A stretch of DNA of 64,000 nucleotides from Comamonas sp. lk. Its GTDB lineage: Bacteria; Pseudomonadota; Gammaproteobacteria; Burkholderiales; Burkholderiaceae_C. The stretch covers positions 2,110,754 to 2,174,753 of the forward strand of contig NZ_UOOB01000001.1 of assembly GCF_900564145.1 (NCBI RefSeq). Direction: 5' to 3'. Of this stretch, positions 44,071 to 52,690 are shown one piece after another (positions within the stretch are counted from its first letter, which is position 1; each line of letters opens with the position of its first letter). The notes below the pieces were generated by a model. It was given only the letters and a program-made list of their open reading frames with translations. It was not told the DNA's origin and did no database searches. The position numbers were made by a program, and so were the translations under genes.

Positions 44071-45168
44071 ATGTCTCACGAATTTTTCAATCCCGTGCAC
44101 AGCATGTACGGGGCAGGGGCCTTGTCTGGCCTGCCGAAGCTGCTCGATGGCCGAAAGGCGGTTATCGTGACCTTCCCCGAGGCGCGCCAGTTCGGACTGG
44201 TAGATCGTCTGCAATCACTGCTCGGTGATCTGCTGGTTGGTGTGATCGATTCGGTGCTGCCCAATCCCGATGTGGCCGAACTGCAGGCACTTTACGAGGA
44301 ATTCTGGCGCAACCCGGAAAATGCCCAGGTGCTCATTGCCGTCGGAGGTGGTAGCTCTATAGACACGGCCAAGGCACTGATGGTGGGGACCGAAAGCGGT
44401 CGTTTCGAGGACCTGGTTGCGGCGCTGGTCTCGGGCCAGCCTTTTACCCCAGCGCGCCTCAAGACCCTGATCGCCGTACCGACGACGGCTGGCACGGGTA
44501 GCGAAGTTACACCCTGGGCCACGATCTGGGACCGCAATGCGCAAAAGAAATACTCGCTGCACCTGCCTGAGACCTGGCCGAGCATTGCCATAGTGGATCC
44601 TGAGCTCATGCTTTCGTTGCCGGCGTCGGTGACTCTTCAAAGCGGGCTGGATGCGCTGTCGCATGCACTGGAGTCGATCTGGAACGTCAATGCCAATGCG
44701 GTGTCGGATACCTTCGCCGTGGCTGCCGTGAAGGAGATCTTGGAGACGTTGCCGCAGCTGATGCCGCGGCTGGATGACGTGAAGCTGCGCGGGCGAATGG
44801 CGTTGGCTGCGCTGAAGGCCGGTATGGCGTTCTCCAACACGCGTACAGCGCTGGCGCATTCCATTTCCTACGAGATGACGCTGCGCTATGGCCTGCCGCA
44901 CGGCATCGCTTGCTCATTTCCGCTGCCTATGGTCTTGCAGCGTGCCATAGGACAGGTGGCGACTCGCGACGCTGTACTGGCGCAGGCGCTGGGTCCTTTG
45001 GACAGAGCACCGCAGCGCTTGTCGGCCTTCATCGAAAGTCTGGGCGTCAGGACGCGCTTCGCGGACTACGGCGTGCCCGACGAGGAAGCAGCGCAGATGG
45101 TGGCCCACGCACTAACCGGCGCGCGGGGCAAGAATTTCATTGGTATCGTACAAAAGGAGGCCGCATGA
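44071..45168 (+). CDS. Iron-type alcohol dehydrogenase, candidate 2-hydroxyethylphosphonate/phosphonoacetaldehyde enzyme
   Basis: 365 residues of the group III iron-dependent alcohol dehydrogenases. The NAD(P) loop is VGGGSSIDTAKAL; metal ligands lie in GLDALSHALESIWN, LAHSISYEMTLRYGLPHG and similar. Relatives in phosphonate antibiotic pathways (PhpC, FomC, DhpG) interconvert phosphonoacetaldehyde and 2-hydroxyethylphosphonate. Here, between phosphonoacetate hydrolase and phosphonoacetaldehyde dehydrogenase, the oxidative direction is likely. Its stop overlaps the phnY start (ATGA). The family call is firm; the substrate is inferred from context. Confidence 0.85.
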   Translation: MSHEFFNPVHSMYGAGALSGLPKLLDGRKAVIVTFPEARQFGLVDRLQSLLGDLLVGVIDSVLPNPDVAELQALYEEFWRNPENAQVLIAVGGGSSIDTAKALMVGTESGRFEDLVAALVSGQPFTPARLKTLIAVPTTAGTGSEVTPWATIWDRNAQKKYSLHLPETWPSIAIVDPELMLSLPASVTLQSGLDALSHALESIWNVNANAVSDTFAVAAVKEILETLPQLMPRLDDVKLRGRMALAALKAGMAFSNTRTALAHSISYEMTLRYGLPHGIACSFPLPMVLQRAIGQVATRDAVLAQALGPLDRAPQRLSAFIESLGVRTRFADYGVPDEEAAQMVAHALTGARGKNFIGIVQKEAA

Positions 45169-46610
45169 ACGCCGTTCTAGAAAGCCAGGATTTTCGCGCC
45201 GAGGCGCTACGCATAGGCGGTGAAAAGGTTTACACGCAACGCACCATGGATGTGTGCAATCCCTACGATGGCGAGCGTGTGGGCACAGTGGCCATGGCCA
45301 CGTTGGAGGATGTGCGGCGTGCTTACGAGATCGCTCACGCCTATGTGCCCAAGCTGTCACGCTATGAACGCTCGGCGATTCTCAACCGTGCAGCGGCGCT
45401 GCTGCGCGAACGCACCGAGGAAGCGTCCACGCTGATCACCAGCGAATCGGGTCTGTCCAAAAAGGACAGCATCTATGAGATAGGCCGTGTCGCGGACGTG
45501 CTGAACTTCGGTGCCAATGAGGCACTGCGCGACGACGGTCAGGTTTTCTCCTGCGACCTTACGCCGCATGGCAAGAGCCGAAAGGTCATCACTACGCGCG
45601 AACCCTTGCTGGGAGTGATCACGGCCATTACGCCTTTCAACCACCCGATGAACCAGGTTGCGCACAAGGTGGTGCCATCGGTCGCCAGCAACAACCGCAT
45701 GGTGCTCAAGCCCTCGGAGAAGGTGCCGTTGTCGGCTCTTTACTTCGCCGACCTGCTGTATGAGGCTGGTCTGCCGCCGCAGATGCTGCAGGTCATCACC
45801 GGCGACCCACGAGAAATAGCCGATGAGCTGTTGATCAACCCACACGTAGACCTGATCACCTTCACGGGAGGCGTGGAAATCGGCAAATACATTGCCGCCA
45901 AGGCCGGCTACCGGCGCGTGGTGCTGGAGTTGGGGGGTAACGATCCCTTGATCGTGATGGACGATGCCGACCTGGATCGCGCTAGCGACCTCGCTGTTCA
46001 GGGCTCCTACAAGAACTCAGGCCAGCGGTGCACGGCCGTCAAACGCATGCTGGTCCACGAGAAGGTGGCGGCAGCCTTTACCGAGCGTGTGGTGGAAAAG
46101 ACTAGGGCCTGGAAGTGGGGCAATCCCATGGACAAGGCCAACGACATGGGGACCGTGATCGATGCGGCGGCAGCCCGACGTTTTCAGCAGGTGGTGAATG
46201 AAGCCGTGGCTCAGGGCGCACGGTTGCTGACCGGTAACCAGCGCGAGGGTGCTCTGTATTCGCCAACGGTATTGGATCGTGTGCATCCGCAGATGACGGT
46301 GGTACGTGAGGAAACCTTCGGCCCGGTCTCACCGATCTTGACCTTTTCCAATATTGACGAGGCCATCGCCATCTCCAATGGCACGGCCTTCGGCCTGTCT
46401 TCCGGCATTTGCACGAATCGTACGGATGATGTGACGCGATTTGCCAAGGAGCTGAAAGTTGGCACCGTGAATCTTTGGGAGGTTCCCGGCTATCGCATAG
46501 AACTGACGCCATTTGGTGGCATCAAGGACTCCGGGCTGGGCTACAAGGAGGGTGTGCAGGAGGCCATAAAGTCCTTCACCAACTGCAAGACCTTTACTTT
46601 GCCTTGGTGA
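45165..46610 (+). CDS. phnY: Phosphonoacetaldehyde dehydrogenase
   Basis: 481 residues of the aldehyde dehydrogenase superfamily. Catalytic Cys lies in YKNSGQRCTAVKRMLV, catalytic Glu in VVLELGGNDPLIV, and the cofactor region reads LITFTGGVEIGKYIAAKA and GVITAITPFNHPMNQVAHKV. PhnY oxidises phosphonoacetaldehyde to phosphonoacetate, the substrate of the PhnA encoded just upstream. The start ATG 45165 overlaps the preceding stop; the same frame is open upstream but only over the neighbour gene. AGGAGG precedes it. Confidence 0.92.
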   Translation: MNAVLESQDFRAEALRIGGEKVYTQRTMDVCNPYDGERVGTVAMATLEDVRRAYEIAHAYVPKLSRYERSAILNRAAALLRERTEEASTLITSESGLSKKDSIYEIGRVADVLNFGANEALRDDGQVFSCDLTPHGKSRKVITTREPLLGVITAITPFNHPMNQVAHKVVPSVASNNRMVLKPSEKVPLSALYFADLLYEAGLPPQMLQVITGDPREIADELLINPHVDLITFTGGVEIGKYIAAKAGYRRVVLELGGNDPLIVMDDADLDRASDLAVQGSYKNSGQRCTAVKRMLVHEKVAAAFTERVVEKTRAWKWGNPMDKANDMGTVIDAAAARRFQQVVNEAVAQGARLLTGNQREGALYSPTVLDRVHPQMTVVREETFGPVSPILTFSNIDEAIAISNGTAFGLSSGICTNRTDDVTRFAKELKVGTVNLWEVPGYRIELTPFGGIKDSGLGYKEGVQEAIKSFTNCKTFTLPW

Positions 46611-46722
46611 TGAGGCTGGCCTAGGCAAGGACTCGGCGCTTCGGAGCCTCTGTGCTGCCCTGAGACCGGAGAATAGGCGCACAAGAGGCGCACGAAGCGT
46701 CTACACCAAAAAGGAGACAACG

Positions 46723-48291
46723 ATGAAACCAAGCGAGACAACCCCGATGAGCGTATTGCGCCGCCAGCTGCTTATGGGGGCCGGAGCCACGACGGCGCTG
46801 ACTTTAGGCGAATTGCTGTGGCCCACGCAGGCACACGCCATGCAGCCAAAGCGCGGTGGCAGCTTCGTCTACACCAACACCTACCCTAACAACCGCATGG
46901 GCGATGCTCGCACCGGGCGCCACCCTCAGCACTGGCTGGACCTGAATAACCGCAGTGCCTATAACGCGCTGACCTGGGTAGACGAGAACCTGGAGGTGCA
47001 ACCGGAGCTGGCGACGGCCTGGGTGCCTAGCGATGACCTCAAGGTCTGGGACATCACGCTGCGCGAGGGGGTGATGTTCCACGATGGGCGCGAGATGACT
47101 GCCGATGACGTGGTGTCTTCTTATCGATTTCATCAGACATCAACTGGCTATGCCAAACAGATTGTCAACGTGGAGAAAGTCGGCAAAAAGGTGCGCATGA
47201 CCCTGGATGCACCCAATAGTGAGTTTCCCTATGTGCTGGCCGAATACCATCTGATGATCATGCCAGCCGGGGACAAAGAGAGAATTGGTCTTGCAGGTAT
47301 GGGAACCGGGCCTTTCAAGATCGTGAGCATCGATCCGAAACGGCGCATTATCCTGGAACGTAATGAGAGGTACTGGCGCCCAGGCTTCCCCTATCTCGAT
47401 CGACTGGAAGTGGTGAGTTCTCCGGGTCGTATGGAAGGCGCACTCAATGGATTTCGGGGGGGGCTTTTCGATGCGGTGATCGGTGTCGATCCCGGCCTGC
47501 TGCCAGACTTGGAGCGTACGCCCGACCTCAAGTACAGCTTGTCCAGCAGTGGTGACCAGGCCTTGATGGTTATTCCAAAGCACGAGGGAACGCCACTTAA
47601 CGACAAGCGTGTGCGCCAGGCGCTGGCACTGGCCATAGATCGCGACAAGATCATCCGCATCGTGTATGGCAAGAAGGCTGGCTGGGTGGGGAACGACTCC
47701 CATCTCACTCCCGCCAACGCTTCGTTCTTGGCGCTGCAGCGCAGTCATGACATTGCTCGTGCTCGCACGCTGCTGGCCGAGGCCGGCTATTCGAACGGGA
47801 TCAAGCTTCCGACCTTCTATTTCGCAGCAACATGGCCCGAGGTGCCGCGTGTTTTCCAGGTTTTGTCTGAGTCTGTGAAGGAGGCCGGTATCACGCTGCC
47901 AGTCGAGCAACGGCCCAGTGATGGCTACCGTCAGTGGCGTGTTGAAGATGCGGAAAAGACCCGCAAACACCGTTTTGCCTATACGCCCGCAGGCCCGCGA
48001 AATCCAGGCGTGAGCCTGTACCGCCTGCGCCCGGACAACAACGAGAGCGGTTACTGGAGCGGTACCGGCTGTGACGAGTACATGGCGCTGTACCGAAAAT
48101 CGCTGGCCGAGCCTTCTGCGGAAAAGCGGCGTACCAACTATGTGCGCATGCAGGAGATCCTGCGCGAAGAGGTCCCCACGATCTCGGCAGGCGGAAGGCG
48201 CAATCTGCTGATTCACAAGCCGAACGTGCAAGGTCTGCGCAGCCACCCGCAATTCTGGTCCATGCGCTTCGATGAGGTCTGGAAGTCCTGA
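46723..48291 (+). CDS. ABC importer substrate-binding protein, peptide/opine family 5
   Basis: 522 residues with AAGGAG before the ATG. The N-terminus has LRRQLLMGAGATTALTLGEL, Tat-like, ending near AHAMQPKRGG. The SBP family 5 core is clear: WDITLREGVMFHDGREMTAD DVV split over the junction, GTGPFKIVSIDP, and NDKRVRQALALAIDRDKII. Family members bind peptides, opines, nickel or sugars. Two permeases and a double ATPase follow at once. In this setting it should bind the phosphonate or phosphodiester that the cluster degrades, which would be a new ligand type for the family. Confidence 0.93.
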   Translation: MKPSETTPMSVLRRQLLMGAGATTALTLGELLWPTQAHAMQPKRGGSFVYTNTYPNNRMGDARTGRHPQHWLDLNNRSAYNALTWVDENLEVQPELATAWVPSDDLKVWDITLREGVMFHDGREMTADDVVSSYRFHQTSTGYAKQIVNVEKVGKKVRMTLDAPNSEFPYVLAEYHLMIMPAGDKERIGLAGMGTGPFKIVSIDPKRRIILERNERYWRPGFPYLDRLEVVSSPGRMEGALNGFRGGLFDAVIGVDPGLLPDLERTPDLKYSLSSSGDQALMVIPKHEGTPLNDKRVRQALALAIDRDKIIRIVYGKKAGWVGNDSHLTPANASFLALQRSHDIARARTLLAEAGYSNGIKLPTFYFAATWPEVPRVFQVLSESVKEAGITLPVEQRPSDGYRQWRVEDAEKTRKHRFAYTPAGPRNPGVSLYRLRPDNNESGYWSGTGCDEYMALYRKSLAEPSAEKRRTNYVRMQEILREEVPTISAGGRRNLLIHKPNVQGLRSHPQFWSMRFDEVWKS

Positions 48292-48330
48292 CTATGGCCG
48301 CCCCTTCAACTTCACATTGAGCGACCCACC

Positions 48331-49287
48331 ATGCTTTCCACATTCCTGCGGCGCATTGGCCTTTACGCGCTGACACTTTTCCTGGCCTCGTTACTTGTAT
48401 TCGTCGCAACAGAGGTCTTGCCGGGCGATGCGCTGGAGGTCAGTTTGACGGCTGACGAGATCGCAATGATGAATCCCGAGGACCTGGCGCGCAAGCGGCG
48501 CGAGCTGGGCATGGACAAGCCCGCACCGGTACGCTATTTCGATTGGCTGGCCGGGGCTGTTCGCGGAGATTTCGGCAAGACAATCTTGGGCGGAACGCCT
48601 GTCATTGAGATCATCCGCGAACCGGTAAAAAACTCGCTGTTGCTGGCCGCTGTGACGGCTTTGGTAGCTATTCCGGCATCACTGTTGTTGGGTATCGTTG
48701 CCGCCTATTGGCGTGGGAGGCTTCCGGACACATTGGCATCCATGGGCGCCGTGATTGGCTACTCGATCCCTGAGTTCGCCTCGGGAAATCTGCTGGTGCT
48801 GGTGTTCGCGATCTGGATCCCGCTGTTTCCGGCCGTTATCTTGGCGTTTGCCGACGCTCCACCTATGACGCTGCTTGCAGTTTCGGTGTTGCCCGTGGCA
48901 ACCATCGTCTTTGGCTCAATTGCCCATCTGGTGCAGTTGATACGCACAGGTCTTATCGAGGCACTGGCCAGCGACTATGTTGAACGGGCCCGCTTCACAG
49001 GTTTGGGAGAGCTAAGACTGATCTTGCGCCATGCGCTACCGGCCTCCGTGATTCCTGCGCTGAATTCGGCGGCGTTGTATGTCGCTGGTCTGCTTGGAGG
49101 CATTGTGGTCGTCGAGAAGGTGTTCGGTTATCCGGGTCTCGGAATGATTTTGCTGCAGGCTGTGGATAAGCGTGAGGTGCCCATTGTCCAGGCCGTCAGC
49201 CTGCTGGCAGCACTTGCCGTCGTCACCATGAACCTGTTGGCAGACCTGGCTGTAGTCGCTCTCGATCCACGCGCCCGGAGTCGTTGA
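48331..49287 (+). CDS. ABC permease, DppB/OppB-like
   Basis: 318 residues with six helices. The opening FLRRIGLYALTLFLASLLVF is typical of the DppB group, and the ATPase-docking EAA loop reads ASDYVERARFTGLGELRLIL. It is the first of the two membrane subunits of the importer, starting 39 bases after the binding protein gene and ending 3 bases before the next. Confidence 0.93.
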   Translation: MLSTFLRRIGLYALTLFLASLLVFVATEVLPGDALEVSLTADEIAMMNPEDLARKRRELGMDKPAPVRYFDWLAGAVRGDFGKTILGGTPVIEIIREPVKNSLLLAAVTALVAIPASLLLGIVAAYWRGRLPDTLASMGAVIGYSIPEFASGNLLVLVFAIWIPLFPAVILAFADAPPMTLLAVSVLPVATIVFGSIAHLVQLIRTGLIEALASDYVERARFTGLGELRLILRHALPASVIPALNSAALYVAGLLGGIVVVEKVFGYPGLGMILLQAVDKREVPIVQAVSLLAALAVVTMNLLADLAVVALDPRARSR

Positions 49288-49290
49288 ACC

Positions 49291-50136
49291 ATGATGCTCA
49301 AAATTAATCACCACGCCTTACTTCGTCCGGCCGCCATCTTTGGCATCGGTCTTGTGCTGCTGCACCTGGCGCTTGCCCTGGCCGCACCCTGGCTGGCACC
49401 CTATGACCCTATGGCACTCAATGGCGGGCGTGCCGAACCGCCCAGCGCTGAATTCTGGCTGGGAACCGATGTGTTGGGCCGTGACTACCTATCGCGCCTG
49501 CTCTGGGGTGGCCGCACGGCTTTGCTGGCCACATTTACCGGTGTGGTCGTCGCAGTGACGATAGGCAGTATTTTGGGCGTAGCCGCCGCCTACCTGGGAG
49601 GCGTATTCGACGACGTCATGATGCGCATTGTCGATCTCAAGCTTGCTTTGCCCGGAATCCTGTTCGTGGCGTTGTTTACGGTCGGATTCGGAGAGTCGCT
49701 GCCGGTATTGATCGTGCTCATCGGCGTGGTCTATTTCCCCGGCGTCATCCGCATCGTGAGAGCGCAAACCCTGACTCAGGTGAATCTGGGTTATGTGAAG
49801 GCGGCGCAGCTGCGCGGCGAAAGCACGCTGTCCATCATCTTGCGCGAGCTACTCCCGAACACGCTGGATGTGGTCTACGTCGAGTTCGCTATCCGCATGT
49901 CGCACGCCATTTTGCTGCTGAGTTCGCTGTCTTTTCTGGGGATGGGCATTTCTCCACCCACGCCTGACTGGGGCCTGATGGTATCAGAGGGGGTAGGTCA
50001 ATTGGCCTATGCGCCATGGCTGGTATTGGCGCCGACTCTCTTCATCGCCACGCTGGTGGTGGGCCTGAACTTTGGCGCCGAGGCGCTGGCCCGGGCTCTG
50101 GGGCTGGATGCCACGCGTGGCCAGGACGCGGCATGA
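49291..50136 (+). CDS. ABC permease, DppC/OppC-like
   Basis: 281 residues. DppC-type marks are FWLGTDVLGRDYLSRLLWGG and the EAA loop GYVKAAQLRGESTLSIILRE, followed by SFLGMGISPPTPDWGLMVSE. ATG 49294 is an alternative start. Its stop overlaps the ATG of the ATPase gene at 50133, so the importer subunits are translationally coupled. Confidence 0.93.
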   Translation: MMLKINHHALLRPAAIFGIGLVLLHLALALAAPWLAPYDPMALNGGRAEPPSAEFWLGTDVLGRDYLSRLLWGGRTALLATFTGVVVAVTIGSILGVAAAYLGGVFDDVMMRIVDLKLALPGILFVALFTVGFGESLPVLIVLIGVVYFPGVIRIVRAQTLTQVNLGYVKAAQLRGESTLSIILRELLPNTLDVVYVEFAIRMSHAILLLSSLSFLGMGISPPTPDWGLMVSEGVGQLAYAPWLVLAPTLFIATLVVGLNFGAEALARALGLDATRGQDAA

Positions 50137-51893
50137 GAGTCGCTTCGTCAAACCTCAAGTTCAAGAAAGAAATTTCCATGAAATATCCGGAATCGACGTT
50201 GCTGAAGCGGCAACAGGACAGCGTGCTCCGTACGGGGTTGCTGGAAGTCAGAGGGTTGGACATCGGCTACCGGCGCAGCGATGGCCAGGTGATCGGTGCG
50301 GTGAAAGGTGTTGAATTCACTGTGCAGGCCGGAGCCAGCCTGGGCATCGTCGGCGAGAGTGGATCGGGGAAATCGACCGTGGCGCGCGCCCTTTTGGGTC
50401 ATTGCCGAGCAGGCGGTGTAATCACCGCCGGTTCGGTACGCATCGCGGGGCAGGACATCCTGCAGCTGGATGAGGCGGGCCGACGCCGGTTGCGCGGCCG
50501 ACATATTGCCTTTGTGCCTCAGAACCCTTTAAGTTCGCTTACGCCGCATATGCGCATTGGTGAGCAGGTCGATGAGGCTGTGCGTCATCTGCGCGGATTC
50601 GACGCCGTGCGGGCTCGTGCCCGCACGCTGGAGTTGTTCGAAGCCACCAATCTGCCGGATCCTCATGCCATCTGCGCGCGCTATCCGCATGAGCTTTCGG
50701 GTGGTCAACGTCAGCGTGTGGTGATCGCTGCGGCATTGGCAGGGGATCCGGGTCTACTGGTTCTGGACGAGCCCACCACGGCGCTTGACAAGACCACCGA
50801 AGTCCAGGTTCTGGAGCTGGTGCGAACATTGCGTCATCGTTTCAACACCTCGCTTATCTACGTCAGTCACGACCTGGGGGTCATCTCGCGCATGTGCGAC
50901 CAAGTCATCGTGATGCACAAAGGTGTTGTGGTTGAACAAGGGGCTGCCACCAAGATATTTGGTGCGCCAGCGCATGCTTACACACAGCAGCTCATTGCCG
51001 CCATCCCGCGCCTCGATGCCGAGCCGCCGCCGCGTGCAGTTGTGAGCGAGCCGGACGGAGCGCCGCCGTTGCTGAGCGCGGATGGGTTGGCGTTCTCTTA
51101 TGGGGCCCGGCGTCGAAGCTGGTTTCAGCGTGTCAAACCAGCGGGCCGCGAAGTGAAGCCGGCATTGACCAAGCTGTCGTTCTCCATCGCCAGGGGCGAG
51201 ACCCTGGGTCTCGTTGGCGAGTCGGGCAGTGGCAAGTCCACCGCTGCGAGCTTGGTGGCCGGCCTGATGCCCCCTTCGGGCGGGGTCCTGAATTTCGATG
51301 GACAGGCATTGGCGGCCAAGGCCACGGGACGTTCACTGGCGCTTCGCCGCCGCATCCAGATTGTGTTCCAGGACCCTTTGTCCTCGCTTAATCCACGTCA
51401 GCGTATTGCCACCATCCTGGAGCGACCTTTGACGATGTTTACTCCGCTGCGGGGCCCCGCGCTGCGCGAACGAGCCCAGGAGTTGATGCGTGCTATGCAC
51501 TTGGATCCAGCGCTGCTGGAGTGCTATCCGCGCCAGCTTTCCGGTGGGCAGCAGCAGCGCGTTGCCATTGCACGGGCTTTTGCCGCCGAGCCTGATCTCA
51601 TCATCTGCGATGAGATTACTTCGGCCCTCGATGTCTCGGTGCAGGCCCAGGTTCTTGACCTGCTGCTGGAGTTGCAGCGTAAGACCGGTACAGCCTACCT
51701 CTTCATCAGCCACGATCTGGGAGTGATTAGGCGTATGGCCGATCGCCTGATCGTGCTGCGCCATGGAGAGGTCTGCGAGGCCGGCCCGACCGAGCAGGTC
51801 TTCAAGTCCCCCACGAGCGAGTACACCCGCCTGCTGCTGCAGGCCACGGCGCTGCATTCTGTGAGCACCCACCCCGACAAGGCTGTTGCATGA
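50133..51893 (+). CDS. ABC importer ATPase with two nucleotide-binding domains
   Basis: About 586 residues, or 571 if ATG 50178 is used. I prefer ATG 50133 because it overlaps the permease stop and has AGGA upstream. Both domains are complete: Walker A GESGSGKSTVARAL and GESGSGKSTAASLV, signatures ELSGGQRQRVVIAA and QLSGGQQQRVAIAR, and Walker B GLLVLDEPTT and DLIICDEITS. The second Walker B has IT rather than PT. DppD and DppF fused in one chain is common for this transporter class. The stop overlaps the phosphodiesterase start. Confidence 0.93.
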   Translation: MRVASSNLKFKKEISMKYPESTLLKRQQDSVLRTGLLEVRGLDIGYRRSDGQVIGAVKGVEFTVQAGASLGIVGESGSGKSTVARALLGHCRAGGVITAGSVRIAGQDILQLDEAGRRRLRGRHIAFVPQNPLSSLTPHMRIGEQVDEAVRHLRGFDAVRARARTLELFEATNLPDPHAICARYPHELSGGQRQRVVIAAALAGDPGLLVLDEPTTALDKTTEVQVLELVRTLRHRFNTSLIYVSHDLGVISRMCDQVIVMHKGVVVEQGAATKIFGAPAHAYTQQLIAAIPRLDAEPPPRAVVSEPDGAPPLLSADGLAFSYGARRRSWFQRVKPAGREVKPALTKLSFSIARGETLGLVGESGSGKSTAASLVAGLMPPSGGVLNFDGQALAAKATGRSLALRRRIQIVFQDPLSSLNPRQRIATILERPLTMFTPLRGPALRERAQELMRAMHLDPALLECYPRQLSGGQQQRVAIARAFAAEPDLIICDEITSALDVSVQAQVLDLLLELQRKTGTAYLFISHDLGVIRRMADRLIVLRHGEVCEAGPTEQVFKSPTSEYTRLLLQATALHSVSTHPDKAVA

Positions 51894-52690
51894 CCAAGCT
51901 GATCCACATCACCGATCCCCATTTGGTGCCGCAGGGCGAGATGCTGCATGGGCTCGACCCCTATGCCCGCCTGACGGCCTGCGTGGACGACATCCTGGAG
52001 CACCACAGTGACGCAGCTTGCTGCGTGATCACAGGCGATCTCGCCCATCGGGGGGAGGCCGCAGCCTACGCTGCGTTGCGCACGCAGATCGACCGGTTGC
52101 CATTTCCCTGCTTTCCTCTGGTTGGCAACCACGATATCCGCACTCTGGTCAATACCGCATTGCCGCACGTGCTGAACGACGGCAACGGTTTTATCCAGGG
52201 GCGTCTGGACCTGGGTGACGCAAGCCTGCTGATGCTTGATACCTTGGACGAAGGGCGCAACGGCGGCCTGTATTGCGAGCAGCGCCAGGCCTGGCTGACC
52301 AGAGAGCTGGATCTGCTCGGTGACCGTCCCGTTTTTCTGTTTATGCACCATCCGCCGTTCGACATTGGCATTCCCTGCCTAGATCGCATGAGTCTGGCCA
52401 ACCCTGGGGACTTTGCTCGTATCACGGCCGGGCGCAACAACCTGCGCCACCTGTTTTTCGGTCATGTGCACCGTCCCGTCTGCGGTAGTTGGCGCGGAAT
52501 TCCCTATTCCACCATGCGTGGCTTGAACCATCAGGTTCCGTTCGATCTGCACACGGTCTCGCCGGTACCCAAGAGTCACGAGCCGCCCGCTTACGCCGTG
52601 GCCTTCCTGAATGCGGACCAGGTTACCGTGCACTTCCATGACTATCTTGATAGATCCACCTTGGTCGCACCCACGGGGGGGGCAAAATGA
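51890..52690 (+). CDS. Calcineurin-like phosphodiesterase, GpdQ-like
   Basis: 266 residues. The five metal motifs are in order: HITDPHL, VITGDLAHRG, LVGNHD, FMHHPPFDIG and FFGHVHRPV. The segment YSTMRGLNHQVPFD resembles the end of GpdQ, a promiscuous binuclear phosphodiesterase that also attacks phosphonate monoesters. No signal peptide, so it acts on imported substrate. ATGA overlaps join it to the ATPase before it and to the NPP-like gene after it. It probably releases a free phosphonate from an ester; this is inferred. Confidence 0.9.
   Translation: MTKLIHITDPHLVPQGEMLHGLDPYARLTACVDDILEHHSDAACCVITGDLAHRGEAAAYAALRTQIDRLPFPCFPLVGNHDIRTLVNTALPHVLNDGNGFIQGRLDLGDASLLMLDTLDEGRNGGLYCEQRQAWLTRELDLLGDRPVFLFMHHPPFDIGIPCLDRMSLANPGDFARITAGRNNLRHLFFGHVHRPVCGSWRGIPYSTMRGLNHQVPFDLHTVSPVPKSHEPPAYAVAFLNADQVTVHFHDYLDRSTLVAPTGGAK

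Noticed and set aside
47140..48252. 370-codon frame antisense to the ABC binding protein
   Set aside because: The sense gene has clear family motifs and ribosome site; the antisense product shows none.
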